Origin: Pterobdella sp. o SKG-2022
Lineage: Eukaryota > Annelida > Clitellata > Hirudinida > Piscicolidae
DNA length: 64,000 nt
Direction of reading: 5' to 3'
Assembly: GCA_964035795.1 (NCBI GenBank)
Contig: OZ038323.1
Location: forward strand, 8,799,964 to 8,863,963
Shown piece by piece: positions 33,701 through 46,000 of this stretch. Below the pieces are notes generated by a model. It was not told the DNA's origin, did not search any database, and was given only the letters and a program-made list of their open reading frames with translations. The position numbers were made by a program, and so were the translations under genes. Every line of letters begins with the position of its first letter. Position 1 is the first letter of the stretch.

Positions 33701-36310
33701 CTTGGCCCTCCTCCTTTTGTCACACTGTCACAGGTCAGTGATGATATTAAGAAAATGAAGTCTCGCAAAGCAGCAAAACCTTCTGGCATAGTGGCCAAAA
33801 TGTTAAAGGCTTAGAAGTCTTGGCCCACCTCATGAAATCAGTTATTGCTGAAGGTGTTGTTTTTGCTGATTGGCGTGATAGCATCATCGTAAACCTCTAC
33901 AAAGGTAAGGGGGATGCTTTGGATCGAGTAAATTATAGAGGTCTCAAGCTGTCAGATCATGTGATGAAGCTTGTTGAGCATGTCCTAGAGCGACGAATCA
34001 GGAAGATGGTGCATATTGATGAGATGCAGTTTGGCTTCGTTTCTGGTAGAAGCGCCACTGATGCAGTTTTTATTGTTCGTCAGTTGCAGGAAAAATATCT
34101 AGCCGTCAAAAAACCACTCTTTTTTATTTTCGTCGATTTAGAGAAGGCTTTTGATCGAGTTCCGCGCAAAGTGATTTGGTGGGCAATGAGAAAGCTCGGG
34201 GTTGAAGGATGGGCTGTGCGTGTAGTTCAGAGCATGTATATTGGAGCAAAAAATCGAGCACGCATTAATAACCAGCTCAGTGATGAGTTTGGTGTAAATG
34301 TTGGTGTACATCAAGGATCTGTATTGAGTCCTTTACTTTTTATTCTTGTTTTGGAAGCTTTGTCTAGAGAGTTAAGAACCGGTGTTCCTTGGGAACTTTT
34401 GTAAGCTGATGACCTGATTTTGATCTCAGAATCGCTAGACGATTGTATATCCAAATTTGAAAAATGGAAACTGGAAATAGAAAGTAAAGGATTGCGGGTG
34501 AACTCCAAAAAAACAAAATTCATGTTACTCGGTTCTGAAAACTTGAGGGATTCTGGAGCTTTTCCTTGCAGCGTATGCCGCAAAGGTGTTGGCGTCAATT
34601 CAGTTTTTTGCTTGACGTGCTTTCATTGGGTCCACAAAAGATGTAGTGGTTTGACTGGAAGACTGAAGAATCAGGCTTACGTATGTCCTCGCTGTCTCAC
34701 TTTAGCGCCACCTTTGGATTATAGGCCTATCAAAGAAGTTATTGTTGGTAACGCCACAATGGATGTAGGACCGAAGTTTTGCTTCCTTGGTGATATGTTG
34801 TGTGCAGGTGGAAGTTGTGAACTGGCAGTTATCACCAGATGTTCAGTTGCCTGGGAAAAATTTTAAAAACTGTTACCCATATTGACCTCTATACACATCA
34901 CCTTGGAACTTCGTGGCAAATTATACACATCTTGTGTGCGTTCTGCCTTGTTATATGGCAGTGAAAACTGGGCTCCAACAGTTGCTGTTTCGCAAAGGCT
35001 ACAGCGCAACGATAGGTCTATGATCCGCTGGATATGTGGCGTTAAGCCAAAGAATAGAAGTCCATCATCAGTTTTCCTCAAAAAACTCAAAATTCCAGAC
35101 ATAAGGACGCTGCTACAGAGCCGTCGTCTTCGCTGGTATGGTCACGTGAGACGTTCATCCATGTGCATCAAAGACGTGCTCGAACTTCCTCTGCCTAGAG
35201 ATCGTTCCCGTGGTAGACCAGCAAAAACTTGGTTGCGTTGTGTTGAAAAGGATATGGCTTGGAAAATGCGGATCCACTCAATAGAGCTGAGTGGAGAAAG
35301 TGTATTAGCCGACTGCTGTCAACCCCAGTTACTGGGACATGTACAGCAATAATAATAGTTTTTTTCATCTAATAAAGTAAAACAAATCTAACTTTCCTCA
35401 ATCCTCTACTGGGATTGAAAGTGGATGAAATCCTATTGATAGATTCACTGTGGAAATCAAAGAAAAATTCAATCAAAAAAATTCATTATTAACTTAATTG
35501 AGGTAATATAGTTTAGAAATACTAATAATGATATGAACATAATGTTTAAGATAATTATTAATTAATGGAGGAAGTATGTGAAGATTTGATGTCATTGTTT
35601 GTGAAGTCAAATATACTATGAGTTGCTATATAGGAACATTTTTATATATAAATTGCGCTTCATGTTACTTACTCATTGTTAATAAAAGCAAAAATTATAA
35701 AAACTACTTGGTGACTGCAGTTCGAGTGTCAATATCCAGAACCCTCATTGATTCTAACACTGTTATGCTACCAATGTACTATAGGGAATGGTTGTATAAT
35801 AGTGGTTGTGAGAATTGTAATGTTGGAGTGGTATTTGTATGATGATGGATGTTATGTTGGAGCAATGGTTAGAGTGGTGGTGATTTTTAATAGTGATTGT
35901 TGATATGTTTTTGAAACTTCAATTTTAAAAAGTGAACATTTTTAGAGTAAATTATCAATGCTTTTCAAGAAAAACTTAATTTAAAAAACAAACATTTTAT
36001 GAACTTTGTTTTTTAAATTAAGTTTTTCCTGAAAAGCATTGATAATTTACTTTAAAAATGTTCACTTTTTAAAATTGAAGTTTTTATAAACTTTGAAACT
36101 AAATTTTGAAGTGTAATTATTTATGAAACTCAACTGACTCTTATACTTAAAACTCAATAGGATAAAAACTGAAAAAACTTCTAAAGACCACAAAAATCTC
36201 TTTACCTTAACAACATATCTGACTCCAGCATCAGGTTGCAATTGTTGCACTGCATGCAACCACCCCTGCTTTGGCCTGCTCATGAATGAACCATCCTGGC
36301 CCCAATCCAT
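27757..36310 (-). CDS. Shc: Shc adaptor protein (PTB-CH1-SH2), complete
   Basis: Shc links activated receptor tyrosine kinases to Grb2/Ras. Twelve phase-consistent exons: 36310-36206, 35778-35708, 35447-35393, 31984-31874, 30456-30403, 30189-30076, 29795-29725, 29577-29240, 29000-28932, 28730-28630, 28406-28275, 27894-27757 (TAG); about 452 aa. The PTB domain is residues 1-180 ([64 protein letters not shown]). The CH1 linker is Pro-rich with one tandem-tyrosine Grb2 site, EVQYYNQQ near residues 217-224; no second YVNV-type site was seen. It also has an unusual Cys/His-rich run. The SH2 domain is about residues 356-450: [14 protein letters not shown] with the phosphotyrosine-binding Arg, [19 protein letters not shown] and the final LPI-like strand. 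The first ATG gives a short N-terminus like the p46/p52 forms, with no CH2 domain. A few donors are weak (GTTTTT, GTCAGT). Intron 3 holds an RTE-like element and intron 1 a hairpin. Confidence 0.93.
30457..31873. other. Shc intron between the two central PTB exons
   Basis: AT-rich. Around 30775-30910 there are short stretches resembling the MITE-like element at 9078-9350 (ACAAAGTATTTTTCATTG, GAAATACTTCGCGAAAG), perhaps a diverged relative. Confidence 0.35.
32527..35350 (+). pseudogene. Decayed RTE-like non-LTR retrotransposon, antisense in Shc intron 3
   Basis: From about 32728 an AP-type endonuclease is readable ([38 protein letters not shown]). It is followed in other frames by the pre-RT region and a reverse transcriptase ([55 protein letters not shown]). 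The catalytic YADD box reads stop-ADD, because TAA at 34402 replaces the Tyr codon. Downstream come a PHD-like zinc-binding segment ([25 protein letters not shown]) and the element's usual C-terminal piece ([18 protein letters not shown]). Frame breaks near 33540, 33800 and 34870 and several stops make it inactive. In known elements this zinc module follows the RT. The 5' limit is unclear: 32340-32727 could be its leader or a different repeat. It ends 43 bp from the Shc exon at 35393-35447. Confidence 0.85.
35914..36083. repeat. Near-perfect 170-bp inverted repeat (hairpin) in Shc intron 1
   Basis: Arms of 79 nt (35914-35992 and 36005-36083) differ at two positions and are separated by 12 nt. 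It lies 123 bp downstream, in gene direction, of the first Shc coding exon. There is no coding content. It looks like a young foldback element or fold-back MITE. Confidence 0.85.
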
Positions 36311-36861
36311 CTTACAGACTGACTGTCCCTTTCAGCTGTGTCGTTTTGTTAGTCTTGTTTTCGAGCACGTTTTGAATTTTGTATGTTGGTTTGGGTTTTT
36401 GAATTTTGGTTGAATATACAAAACGATTATATTTCTAAAAAATAAACTCACTGAGCTTTTATTTGTTCAAATTTAATAAAGTTACTGTCCAAACTTCAAA
36501 TATAAATGCTTACAATAATTTTTGAAAAGCTTTTCAAATTAACTTTTTTCAATTTTTAGCTTTTTTGTCAATTTTGAATGTGAAATAAAAGTAAATTTTA
36601 TGTCTAGATGTTACAATTCCCACTATTCTTCCTTGTTTACTTGAATCCCTTCATTGCAATTAAAACATTACTTAGCGTATAACTTCATTTTATTCATTTT
36701 TTTTCATTTTTCTACTTTTTAATATTATTTTAAAAACTATTTATAAAAAATAAAAAGTTTTATTTTTTTGAAAAAACAACTTTATTAGTAAAAAACAATA
36801 TTTTCTTTGATGGCTTAAAAAATTTTACAAAAATACTGATTTCAATTTAAAAAATTATAAC

Positions 36862-36875
36862 GTTACCATGATAAC
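36862..36875. promoter_or_regulatory. Near-consensus RFX X-box upstream of the dynein gene
   Basis: GTTACCATGATAAC matches the imperfect-palindrome X-box (GTNRCC, 0-3 nt, RGYAAC) with one mismatch. It is 143 bp before the ATG of the axonemal dynein heavy chain, in the 707-bp divergent interval shared with Shc. RFX factors drive cilium genes through such sites. Binding here is inference. Confidence 0.5.
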
Positions 36876-37017
36876 TTTCCATTATTTGTCTTTGCCGGTG
36901 ATTTTAAATTTATTCGAATTTAAATTCCAACAAGTTTTTGTCGTTCAAGAAAATAAATTCATCAGACCAATGAAGAATTTTTTAATCTTTTAAAATTAAT
37001 TCCAAAAGTTTTTGACG

Positions 37018-40000
37018 ATGGGTTCGTTAGGTTTAATATGGCTGAAAATAAAGTTAGCAAAAACTTTTTGGGTTCAAGACGCTTTGTGGAATGATTTTCT
37101 TAAGCGCCATAAGAACAAATTAATAGAATTTTTAAATGGTCGCTACTTAGATAAGGTTTCTGGTGTTCCCATGATTGGCATTTACATGTTTAAAAAAAAA
37201 AGTCCTTATCTTCCTCTTATGCACCTCAACAACATGGAACAGGTGTCTAAACAAATAAACTCTCACATTTACGATCAAATTACGTCACCGTTATTTTCTC
37301 CCATAAAAGGCTGAGTTTTACATGTTAGCCATATACGATGAGTATACGAACTTAGAAGAAGCTCACAGAGAACAAGGAATTTTATTTCTTTTCAGACAAG
37401 ACACTGATGATAAGAATTCTGATTCGGCTACAGAAATCAAAGATGCTGATGTTTCCATAGAAGATTTGAGTACCTATGGTGCCATGTACACTCAATTCCA
37501 TTTGTGCGATATTAGTTTGGAATGTCTAAACGTTTCCATAAACTGGGTGAGTTGAAATTCTCCACAATCCCATCATTGAAGTCTTGTTTAAACTCTTTTT
37601 TCGTTTATAACACTCCATGAAATGACTTCATAATATACTAAAAATGCACCTTGAAAAGGTTTTCAGACCGACTATAAGTTTCCAAGAACATATCTCGGGG
37701 ATCATTGATTCGAAGGTGATTCAGAGCAGTATGAATGAAGGAAGGTCGTCATATTTAAAATTGCAAAAATAATTTCATTTGAAAATTTTTCCTGATGCAT
37801 TTTGAAATTTTTTATAGCGATCTTGAAGTTAATGTTAATTGTTTCTTTATAAAATTTATCAGAAAAACAGGCAGCTATAATTTTATAAAGAAAGATGTGT
37901 TAATGACACACTTACTTCGTTTTGAACAAGCGCTTACGAACACTATTCAAAAGCTGAGTGGGGGCATCTCATTGGACGTGCCGCCTGCCCTAGTGGAGGG
38001 GCTTAAGCAAGATAAAGAACTGAAAGAGACTTTCATGGCCAGTCTTTTGGAAAACACGTGTAATGGGTGGTTGGGACAGGTAGGAGATTTTAAAATTAGT
38101 ATTATTGTTTCAAGTCGCACAAAATAACCTTCAAAATTGAATCAATTTCATACCACAATTTACCTTTCCACTCCACCCATGTCACTTCCATCACAACCCT
38201 CTCTATCTAGTTGCAAGACACGCTGAATTTATTGAATGAGCTCTATACTGAAGGGTCCACACCTATGCGAGAGTTGTCATACTGGAGAGATCGATACACT
38301 GCATTGGATATGGTTTATAAACAAATCAAGTCACCAAGTGTCGATCAATTTATCACCATTTACAACAAGAGAACAGGTGAGATGGAATGGAACAGAAGAT
38401 TTTATTTTTATATTTACATCGCTTTTTCAGGTTTGATGACGCCTTCCATCAGTCTTTTAGAAACCTTACTGAAGGAAGCTAAAGAAAACAATCGATTTTT
38501 GTCTACTTGTGAACGACATTTTAAAAATATCGAGATGGGAACAAACTATAGGGTTTGTTGAAATCCCGATTTTAACAGTTATGGCAATTTTCAATAAATC
38601 CTTCATAAAGTGATGTTCGTTACAGGTGGTGATAGAATCCATCGTGCCACTGATGAAGTCTTTGAGGCTGATATGGATGATATCGAAACACTACAACGAT
38701 GACGAGAAGATGATGTCATTGATGGAAAAGGTGGCGAAGGTGTTGATAGAGAGAGTGAGGAGAGTTAACAACCTGCAGACTCTCTTCCGCAACCCACCAA
38801 GCAGGATCAAAAAACGCATGTCTGACGCATCCGAACTGCTGAAGCTTTGGAAACAAGCTTATCTAGAAACCAGACACTTTATCGAGACGTCTGGAAGGGG
38901 TACCAGATGGGAGTTTGATCGCAAACGTCTGTTCTTGTTGACTGATTACATGGCGGAAGTTTGTCAGAACATCGGAGACTCCGTGGAGTTGATTGATGAG
39001 GTGAACCACCTGTACGAGTTGAGCCTTTTTGCTGTCACCATGAAGCAGCCGCATGTAGCTGAAATGAAAAAAAACGTCAACGACCTTTTGCTCACATTTA
39101 ATCTCGTGACGTTTGACCCTTATGACCCTGCTAACGAACGTCTGTGGCTTTTAAAAATGGACGTTTTCCAGAAAAAATTATCCGATATTGAAATTAAATC
39201 CCAATTGTATATACAGAATGCTTTCAGAAATATCAGGTCTCCCAACATGGGAATAGAACTTCTCAAAAACCTAAGAAATGTTCTTGTGAAATCTTCGTTG
39301 GTGAAGACATTGAATGAGAAAATAAAAGACATAAGTTTCAGTTTTTTGAACCAAGTGGAAAAAACAAGTCGAGACTTTATTGACAATTCTTTGAACCCAC
39401 CTCTCTTCAAGGGACAGCCTCCAGTCTCAGGAGCCATCCACTGGCAACGTTTTATGCTTTCTACTCTCAGAAACAGTCTTCACATCCTACTTACTGAAAA
39501 TGATTTCATGGTTTTAGAATACGCAGAGAAACTGAAAGAATCTCTGACAATGTTTTGTAGAGAGACCAAAAATTATTCGAGCAACAAGTACCAGGTGTGG
39601 GTGGAAAAATCTGCAGGAGAAGTGGAACAATTGCTAAAGGCTCCAATTTTTATTTTACCAAACCAAAAAGAGTTAGAATTCAAAGGTACTAGACAAATCC
39701 AGGCCAAACAGGCTTCAAGCTACAAAGATTCTGCTTATTTTTCAAGAGGTAACCGCATCAAAAGTTTCAAAAGCATACATCGGTCTTCGAAGGTCAAGGA
39801 AGGCCATCAATTCACAAAATCCGTCAAAAATGTAATTAGTGACTGGCCTAAATCGTCTATTTTAGGCAGTAAAAATATGTCTACTGACTTCAATAGCAAA
39901 AGTAATAAAAGTAATAATAGTAATAATAATGTGAACGATGTAACTGAAATGCAAGATCCTAATAAAAACCGGAACAACCAACAAGAAGTTTCTGTCATCA

Positions 40001-43000
40001 AATCAAACCTATTTAATCCTAAATCAAAAAACAAGACCTCACCTATTTCAAAAAAGAGTATCACTGAAATAGGAAGCAAATCGAATTCCCACAAATCCCA
40101 AGACCTCCAGTCATATTTGTCGAGTAGGAAGACTAACGTTAAATCACTTCCTTCTCATTCACAACGACGTTTCAGTGGTTCGAACATCAAAACCAAAGCC
40201 ATTCCAACGTTGACAGTGATGAATGAAAGTGTCAAAGAAACATCTTTTTCTGTGGAAGGAGACATTATCAAGGAAAACCTTCTGGAAGTGAATTTGAACC
40301 CATACCTGTTCGAGATCATTCTTGAGGCCAAGCACTTGGAAGCTATTGGCTACGTGTTACCGGAAGCTTTGAAGAAAGCTGTTTTGCTAGAGCAAAGCTA
40401 CCGCGATAAAATGTTAATTTTAACTGCTTTTGTGAATCAATACAACAATGAGTTAGAAAAACTGAACAAAGTGGATTTCATGGTTTTGGAAGAGTACATC
40501 AAAAACCTTTTCAGAATTGTTCACTCCGGCACCAAACGCATCAATTGGAGAACTGCGTGCATAGTGGAATTCATTGATTTGTGTCGAAACACTCTTGAAG
40601 AATTTGTTTCTATTGCTTCCCAATACAAAAAAGATGTTTCTAGAATAGAAGCCAGATTGGAAGAAATACAAAAGGCAGTTTTTTTCTCGGGAGATACTTT
40701 TCATAATGTAGGAGTGGTAATGGATTGCAAGGAATATTTTGAAAGTGAAAAAATATATCGAGATGAACTGGTAGAAAAGTTGACAAAAGAATATGAAAAC
40801 ATAACTAGTATCATTCGACACATCAGTTTCGTCATTTGGAAAACAACAAGTGGAAAATGTAGCAAAATGAAACAGTTTTTTGTCTACTATGAAAACAGGA
40901 TTTATAATTCTCTTACAGAAATGGTCATTGAAAATTTGAAAATTTTCATCGATTTGTTGAACCATTCCAAAAACCTTTTCCAAATCTACGGTGTTCTTTA
41001 CTACCCTTATCTCAATCTCAATCCCAGTCAAACTAACGTAGGTTTTTTTTATTTTTGGTTGATTTAATTAAGTTATAAATTAAATAATTTGTTTCAAAGG
41101 TGATGAAATACATAACCCAATGTGCTCTGGATTGTGTCTTCACCACTAAACGATTTCCCAGGTGGTTAGACGGATCAGCCAATCCAGTGGCTTCTAAAAA
41201 AGACGAAGAGGAATACTATTCATATAGCTTTCTTAATGACATTGCTTTAAATCCAGAAATTATTACCCTTCTCAAAAAAGTTCAAACTATAGCGGAAACT
41301 ATGTTAAACAAAGCTAATGATTCTCTTTTACCATGGACCCGATTCGAGGTGATATGGCAAAGCGACAAGGAAGCCATGGTGCAGGACTGGATAGAAAAGA
41401 CCAATCCTAGAGCCACAGATTATGACGATGCTTTGTACTCGTTGAAAGTCCAGCTGTCAGAGGTAACATTGTCTTGCTTTTTTGTGCTTTTGTTAATAAA
41501 TACTTTTAATCCGGCAGATTGAAAAAAAGAATGAGTTGATAGAAATCGATTCAATAAAGTTGAATTTGAAGCCATTGATTACTTCAGTGTTGCAGCATTA
41601 CCTACACCTCTTCGACATTTACATCCACGAGTTGCATATAGAAGCTAAAAGTTCTTTGGTTGCTTTTAAAAACGACTGCAGCAAAAAGTTAGAAGAAATG
41701 TCTTTCAAGCCGCAATCTATCGACCATCTCAAAACAGTTTTGCATTTGCTCAATGAGATTTCAAATTCAGAAATTGAGAGAAATTTGACGGTGAAAGAAC
41801 TCAAAGAAAAATATGACGTTTTAGAGATATATGAAGTTCAATTGAGTGACCAAGAAACCGTTGTTTTGCAACGTATCGATGTTTTAAAAAAATTTTTGAC
41901 TGACCAAGCTCGTCTCTGTAATCGAAAATTGACTCTAGTGAAGAAAAAATTTGCCGAAATAGCCCACAAAGAAGCAAAAGAGTTTTACCAGAGTTTGGAT
42001 GCATTTGTGGCAAATTACGAAGCAAATGGCCCCCATTTGAGTGATGATTTGGAAGCTGGACTTACAAATTTACGTAACGTAACAATTGAGGCAAATAGAT
42101 TAGAAGCAAAAAGGCAAGATATTATCAATTCGCAGAAGCTATTCGATTTGTCAATAAATTCCAGTAGTCCTTTCGTCAAAGTCCTCAAAAGCATCAATGA
42201 AACTGATTTGGTCTACAAAATTTTCAAGAACTACCAAACGGATAGAAGTGAATGGGAGTTGACTCAATGGTCAGAGCTGAATGTGCAGCTGCTGCAGAAA
42301 GGCATTGATGGGTTTCTGCTGCAAATGAAGAAACTTCCTTCCCACTTGAAGGAACTTAAAGCAAGCCAAACTCTCAGAGAAGTTCTTGTTTCCTTTAAAA
42401 ACAATTTACCCATCATCGTTGAGCTGAAAAACGAGGCACTAAGAGAAAGACATTGGCAATCATTATTCAGTTTGACTAACATCAACATGGACGTTTCAGA
42501 TCTCAACAACATCTCACTTAAAAATATCTTTGCTATGAATCTTGACAACTATCGAGACATAGTTACTGATATCATAATAAACGCAATGAGAGAAGCAAAT
42601 ATCGAGAAATCAATCAAAGAGGTAGATGGTATTTGGAATACTTTGAAATTTACTTTGGGAAAATATTTAAAAAATGGGGCAGATAAAGGTTACGTATTGG
42701 GCTCTGTGGAAGACATCAATCTCATATTAGATGACCATATCATGCAGCTACAAGGTATGAGTGCTTCTAGAAACATCGGACCTTTTCTTGAGGCTGTCCA
42801 GCTACTTGAAAAACAGCTTTCCTCTATCGGAGAAATCATCACCTTGTGGGTCAATGCCCAGAGAAAGTGGCTCTATTTGGATAGCATCTTCGTGATGAGC
42901 GATATAAAAATTCAATTGCCAGAAGAAGCTAGATTGTTTGATAGATTAGATAAAATATATGTTAGTATAATGCAGTCGACTCACAAAGATCCTCTTGTCA

Positions 43001-46000
43001 AAGGAACTTGCCTCCAACCCGGTCTTCTGGTTACATTCCAGGAACTTATTTATGGATTAGACAAATGCCAAAAATCATTGATTGAGTATTTGGATTCAAA
43101 AAGAAACATTTTCCCAAGATTTTATTTTATATCTGACGATGAATTGTTAAGTGTTATTGGAAGCTCAGACCCGAACAGTATACAAGAGCACATCATCAAA
43201 ATATTTGACAACATCAGTTCTTTGATGTTTTCACAAACTTCACAGACAGAAATCATAGGTATGATGTCGGCGGAAGGTGAAACAATGAAGTTCAAAACGA
43301 AGACGATGGCTGAAGGAAAAGTAGAAATATGGATGAACAGTGTTTTAACCGCCATGCAAAAGTCGAATAGGATCATCACCAAAGAAGCAATCTTTTATTA
43401 TGGTGCAAATGGTGTTCCAAGAATCAATTGGATGTTGAATTATCAGGGTATGGTGGCGTTAGTGGGAGACCAAGTGTGGTGGACGTGGGAGGTTGAAGAT
43501 GTCTTTATGAAGATTGCAAAAGGAAACAAACAGGCCATGAAGAGTTATTACAAAAAACTTCTCGGTCAACTTGATGATCTTGTCGTTATGGTGCGTAAAC
43601 CATTAGAATCAAATGTACGAAAAAAACTGAACACTATTCTCATAATTGATGTGCATGCAAGAGATATCATAGAGAGTTTCGTTCGAGACAGTATTTCAAC
43701 AGCCAATGATTTTCAGTGGGAAAGTCAACTTCGATTTTATTGGGTCCGAAGATTTGATCGGTTGATGGTGCAACAATGTTCAGGATGGTTCAGTTTTGGT
43801 CATGAATACATGGGTTTGAATGGAAGACTTGTGATCACACCTCTCACAGATCGTATTTATCTCACCATCACTCAGGCCCTCTCTTTGAAACTTGGAGGAG
43901 CTCCAGCCGGACCGGCCGGTACAGGAAAAACTGAAACAACCAAAGATTTGGCTAAGGCTCTAGGATTGCTTTGTGTAGTAACAAATTGTGGAGAAGGAAT
44001 GGATTATAAAGCTATAGGAAAAATATTTTCTGGTTTATGTCAATGTGGTTGTTGGGGGTGTTTTGACGAATTCAATAGAATAGAAATTTCGGTTTTGTCT
44101 GTAGTATCATCTCAAATACAAACTATTAGGAATGCTCTGATGCTCAACCTACAAAGTTTTTATTTTGAAGGTGAAATGATACATTTGGACAGCAAAATGG
44201 GCATCTTCATCACTATGAACCCGGGATATGCTGGTAGAACAGAACTTCCCGAGTCCATCAAGGCTCTCTTCCGTCCTGTCGTGTGTATCGTGCCCGACTC
44301 TCAGATGATTTGTGAAATTATGCTCTTCTCTGAAGGATTTTTAATGGCCAAAGTACTCGCAAAAAAAATGACCGTTTTATACAAATTGGCCATAGAACAA
44401 CTTTCTAAACAATATCACTACGACTTTCAATTGAGAGCCATCAAAGCAGTGTTAGTGATGGCTGGAGAGTTGAAACGGACCTCTGACGCAGATGAAGATG
44501 TCACTTTGATGAGATCTCTAAGGGACATGAACTTGCCCAAGTTTGTTTTCGAAGATGTCCCTCTATTCTTGGGACTCATAAATGACTTGTTTCCAGGGTT
44601 AAGCTGCCCCAGAGTTCAATATCCAGATTATAACCAAGCTATTGAACAAACTCTCCAAGAAAACAACTACGTCTTGTTGCCTCACCAAGTTGACAAAGTG
44701 GTTCAGTTGTATGAGACGATGTTGACCAGACATACCACAATGGTTGTTGGTCCCACGTGTGGCGGCAAATCAGTGGTCATTAATACGCTGGCTTCTGCTC
44801 AGACAAAACTTGGTATTCCAACAAAACTTTTCATAATGAATCCGAAAGAACGAAGTGTGATAGAGTTGTATGGGTGGCTGGATACTGTAAGTAGAGATTG
44901 GACAGATGGCTTGCTATCGAACATTTTCAGAGAAATTAACAAACCAACAGACAAAGTAGAAAGAAAATACATTGTTTTTGATGGTGATGTAGATGCTCTT
45001 TGGGTTGAAAACATGAATTCGGTCATGGATGATAATAAATTATTAACTCTCGCTAATGGAGAAAGAATAAGACTTCAAAAACATTGTGCTCTTTTGTTTG
45101 AAGTTTCAGATTTGCAATATGCGCAACCTTCCACGGTTTCTAGGTGTGGTATGGTGTATGTCGATCCGAAGAACCTCAAATACGAACCTTATTGGGTGAA
45201 GTGGTTGAATGAGAGGTTTATGGTGAAACAAAATGATGAAGAACATGACAACTTGCAAAAATTGTATGAAAAATATATACCAGATTGTATCGATTTAATT
45301 TTCGAAGGGAAACTTAAGAAAGAAAAAAAAGATCCTTTGAAATCAATAATACCACTGAACAGCTTAAGTCTCGTGAAACAACTGACGTGTGTCTTGGATG
45401 CTCTATTGGTGGAAGAAAGCTTAGACATTGATATTCTGGAATGTAATTTTATTGAAGCAATATATTGGTCTTTAGGCGCGGTGTTACTAGAGAATGACAG
45501 AATAATTTTTGACGATTTCATAAAAGAAATTTCTGGTATGTATCAGGTCGAAGGTGATATGGTGAAATCAGTTAATTTGCCTGGTGGTAAAATGACTGTG
45601 TACGATTATGTTTTTGACAAAACAGAAAACATGTGGGTTAAATGGTCATTGAAAATACCGGAATATATTCACGATTACAAATTGAAGTTTTATGAAATTT
45701 TGGTGCCTACCCAAACAACAGTTTCATTGAAATGGGCTTTAGACTTGTTTTTGAGTCGAGAAACACCAGTGTTGTTATCAGGGGAGAGTGGTACTTCGAA
45801 AACGGTCACAGTCAATAATTTTCTGAGGAGTTTGAAGCCCGATGATTTTCAACTTTTGTTCATTAATTTCTCGAGTAGGACTTCTTCTCTCGATTGCCAA
45901 AGAAACATAGAGAACAATACAGAGAAGAGAACAAGAGATACATATGGCCCCCCAATGAGGAAAAAACTAGTGGTGTTTGTAGATGATTTGAACATGCCTC

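Noticed and set aside
37243..37309. Frameshift in dynein exon 1 as sequence error
   Set aside because: A 67-nt intron with GT..AG ends and phase 0 on both sides explains the break without an error.
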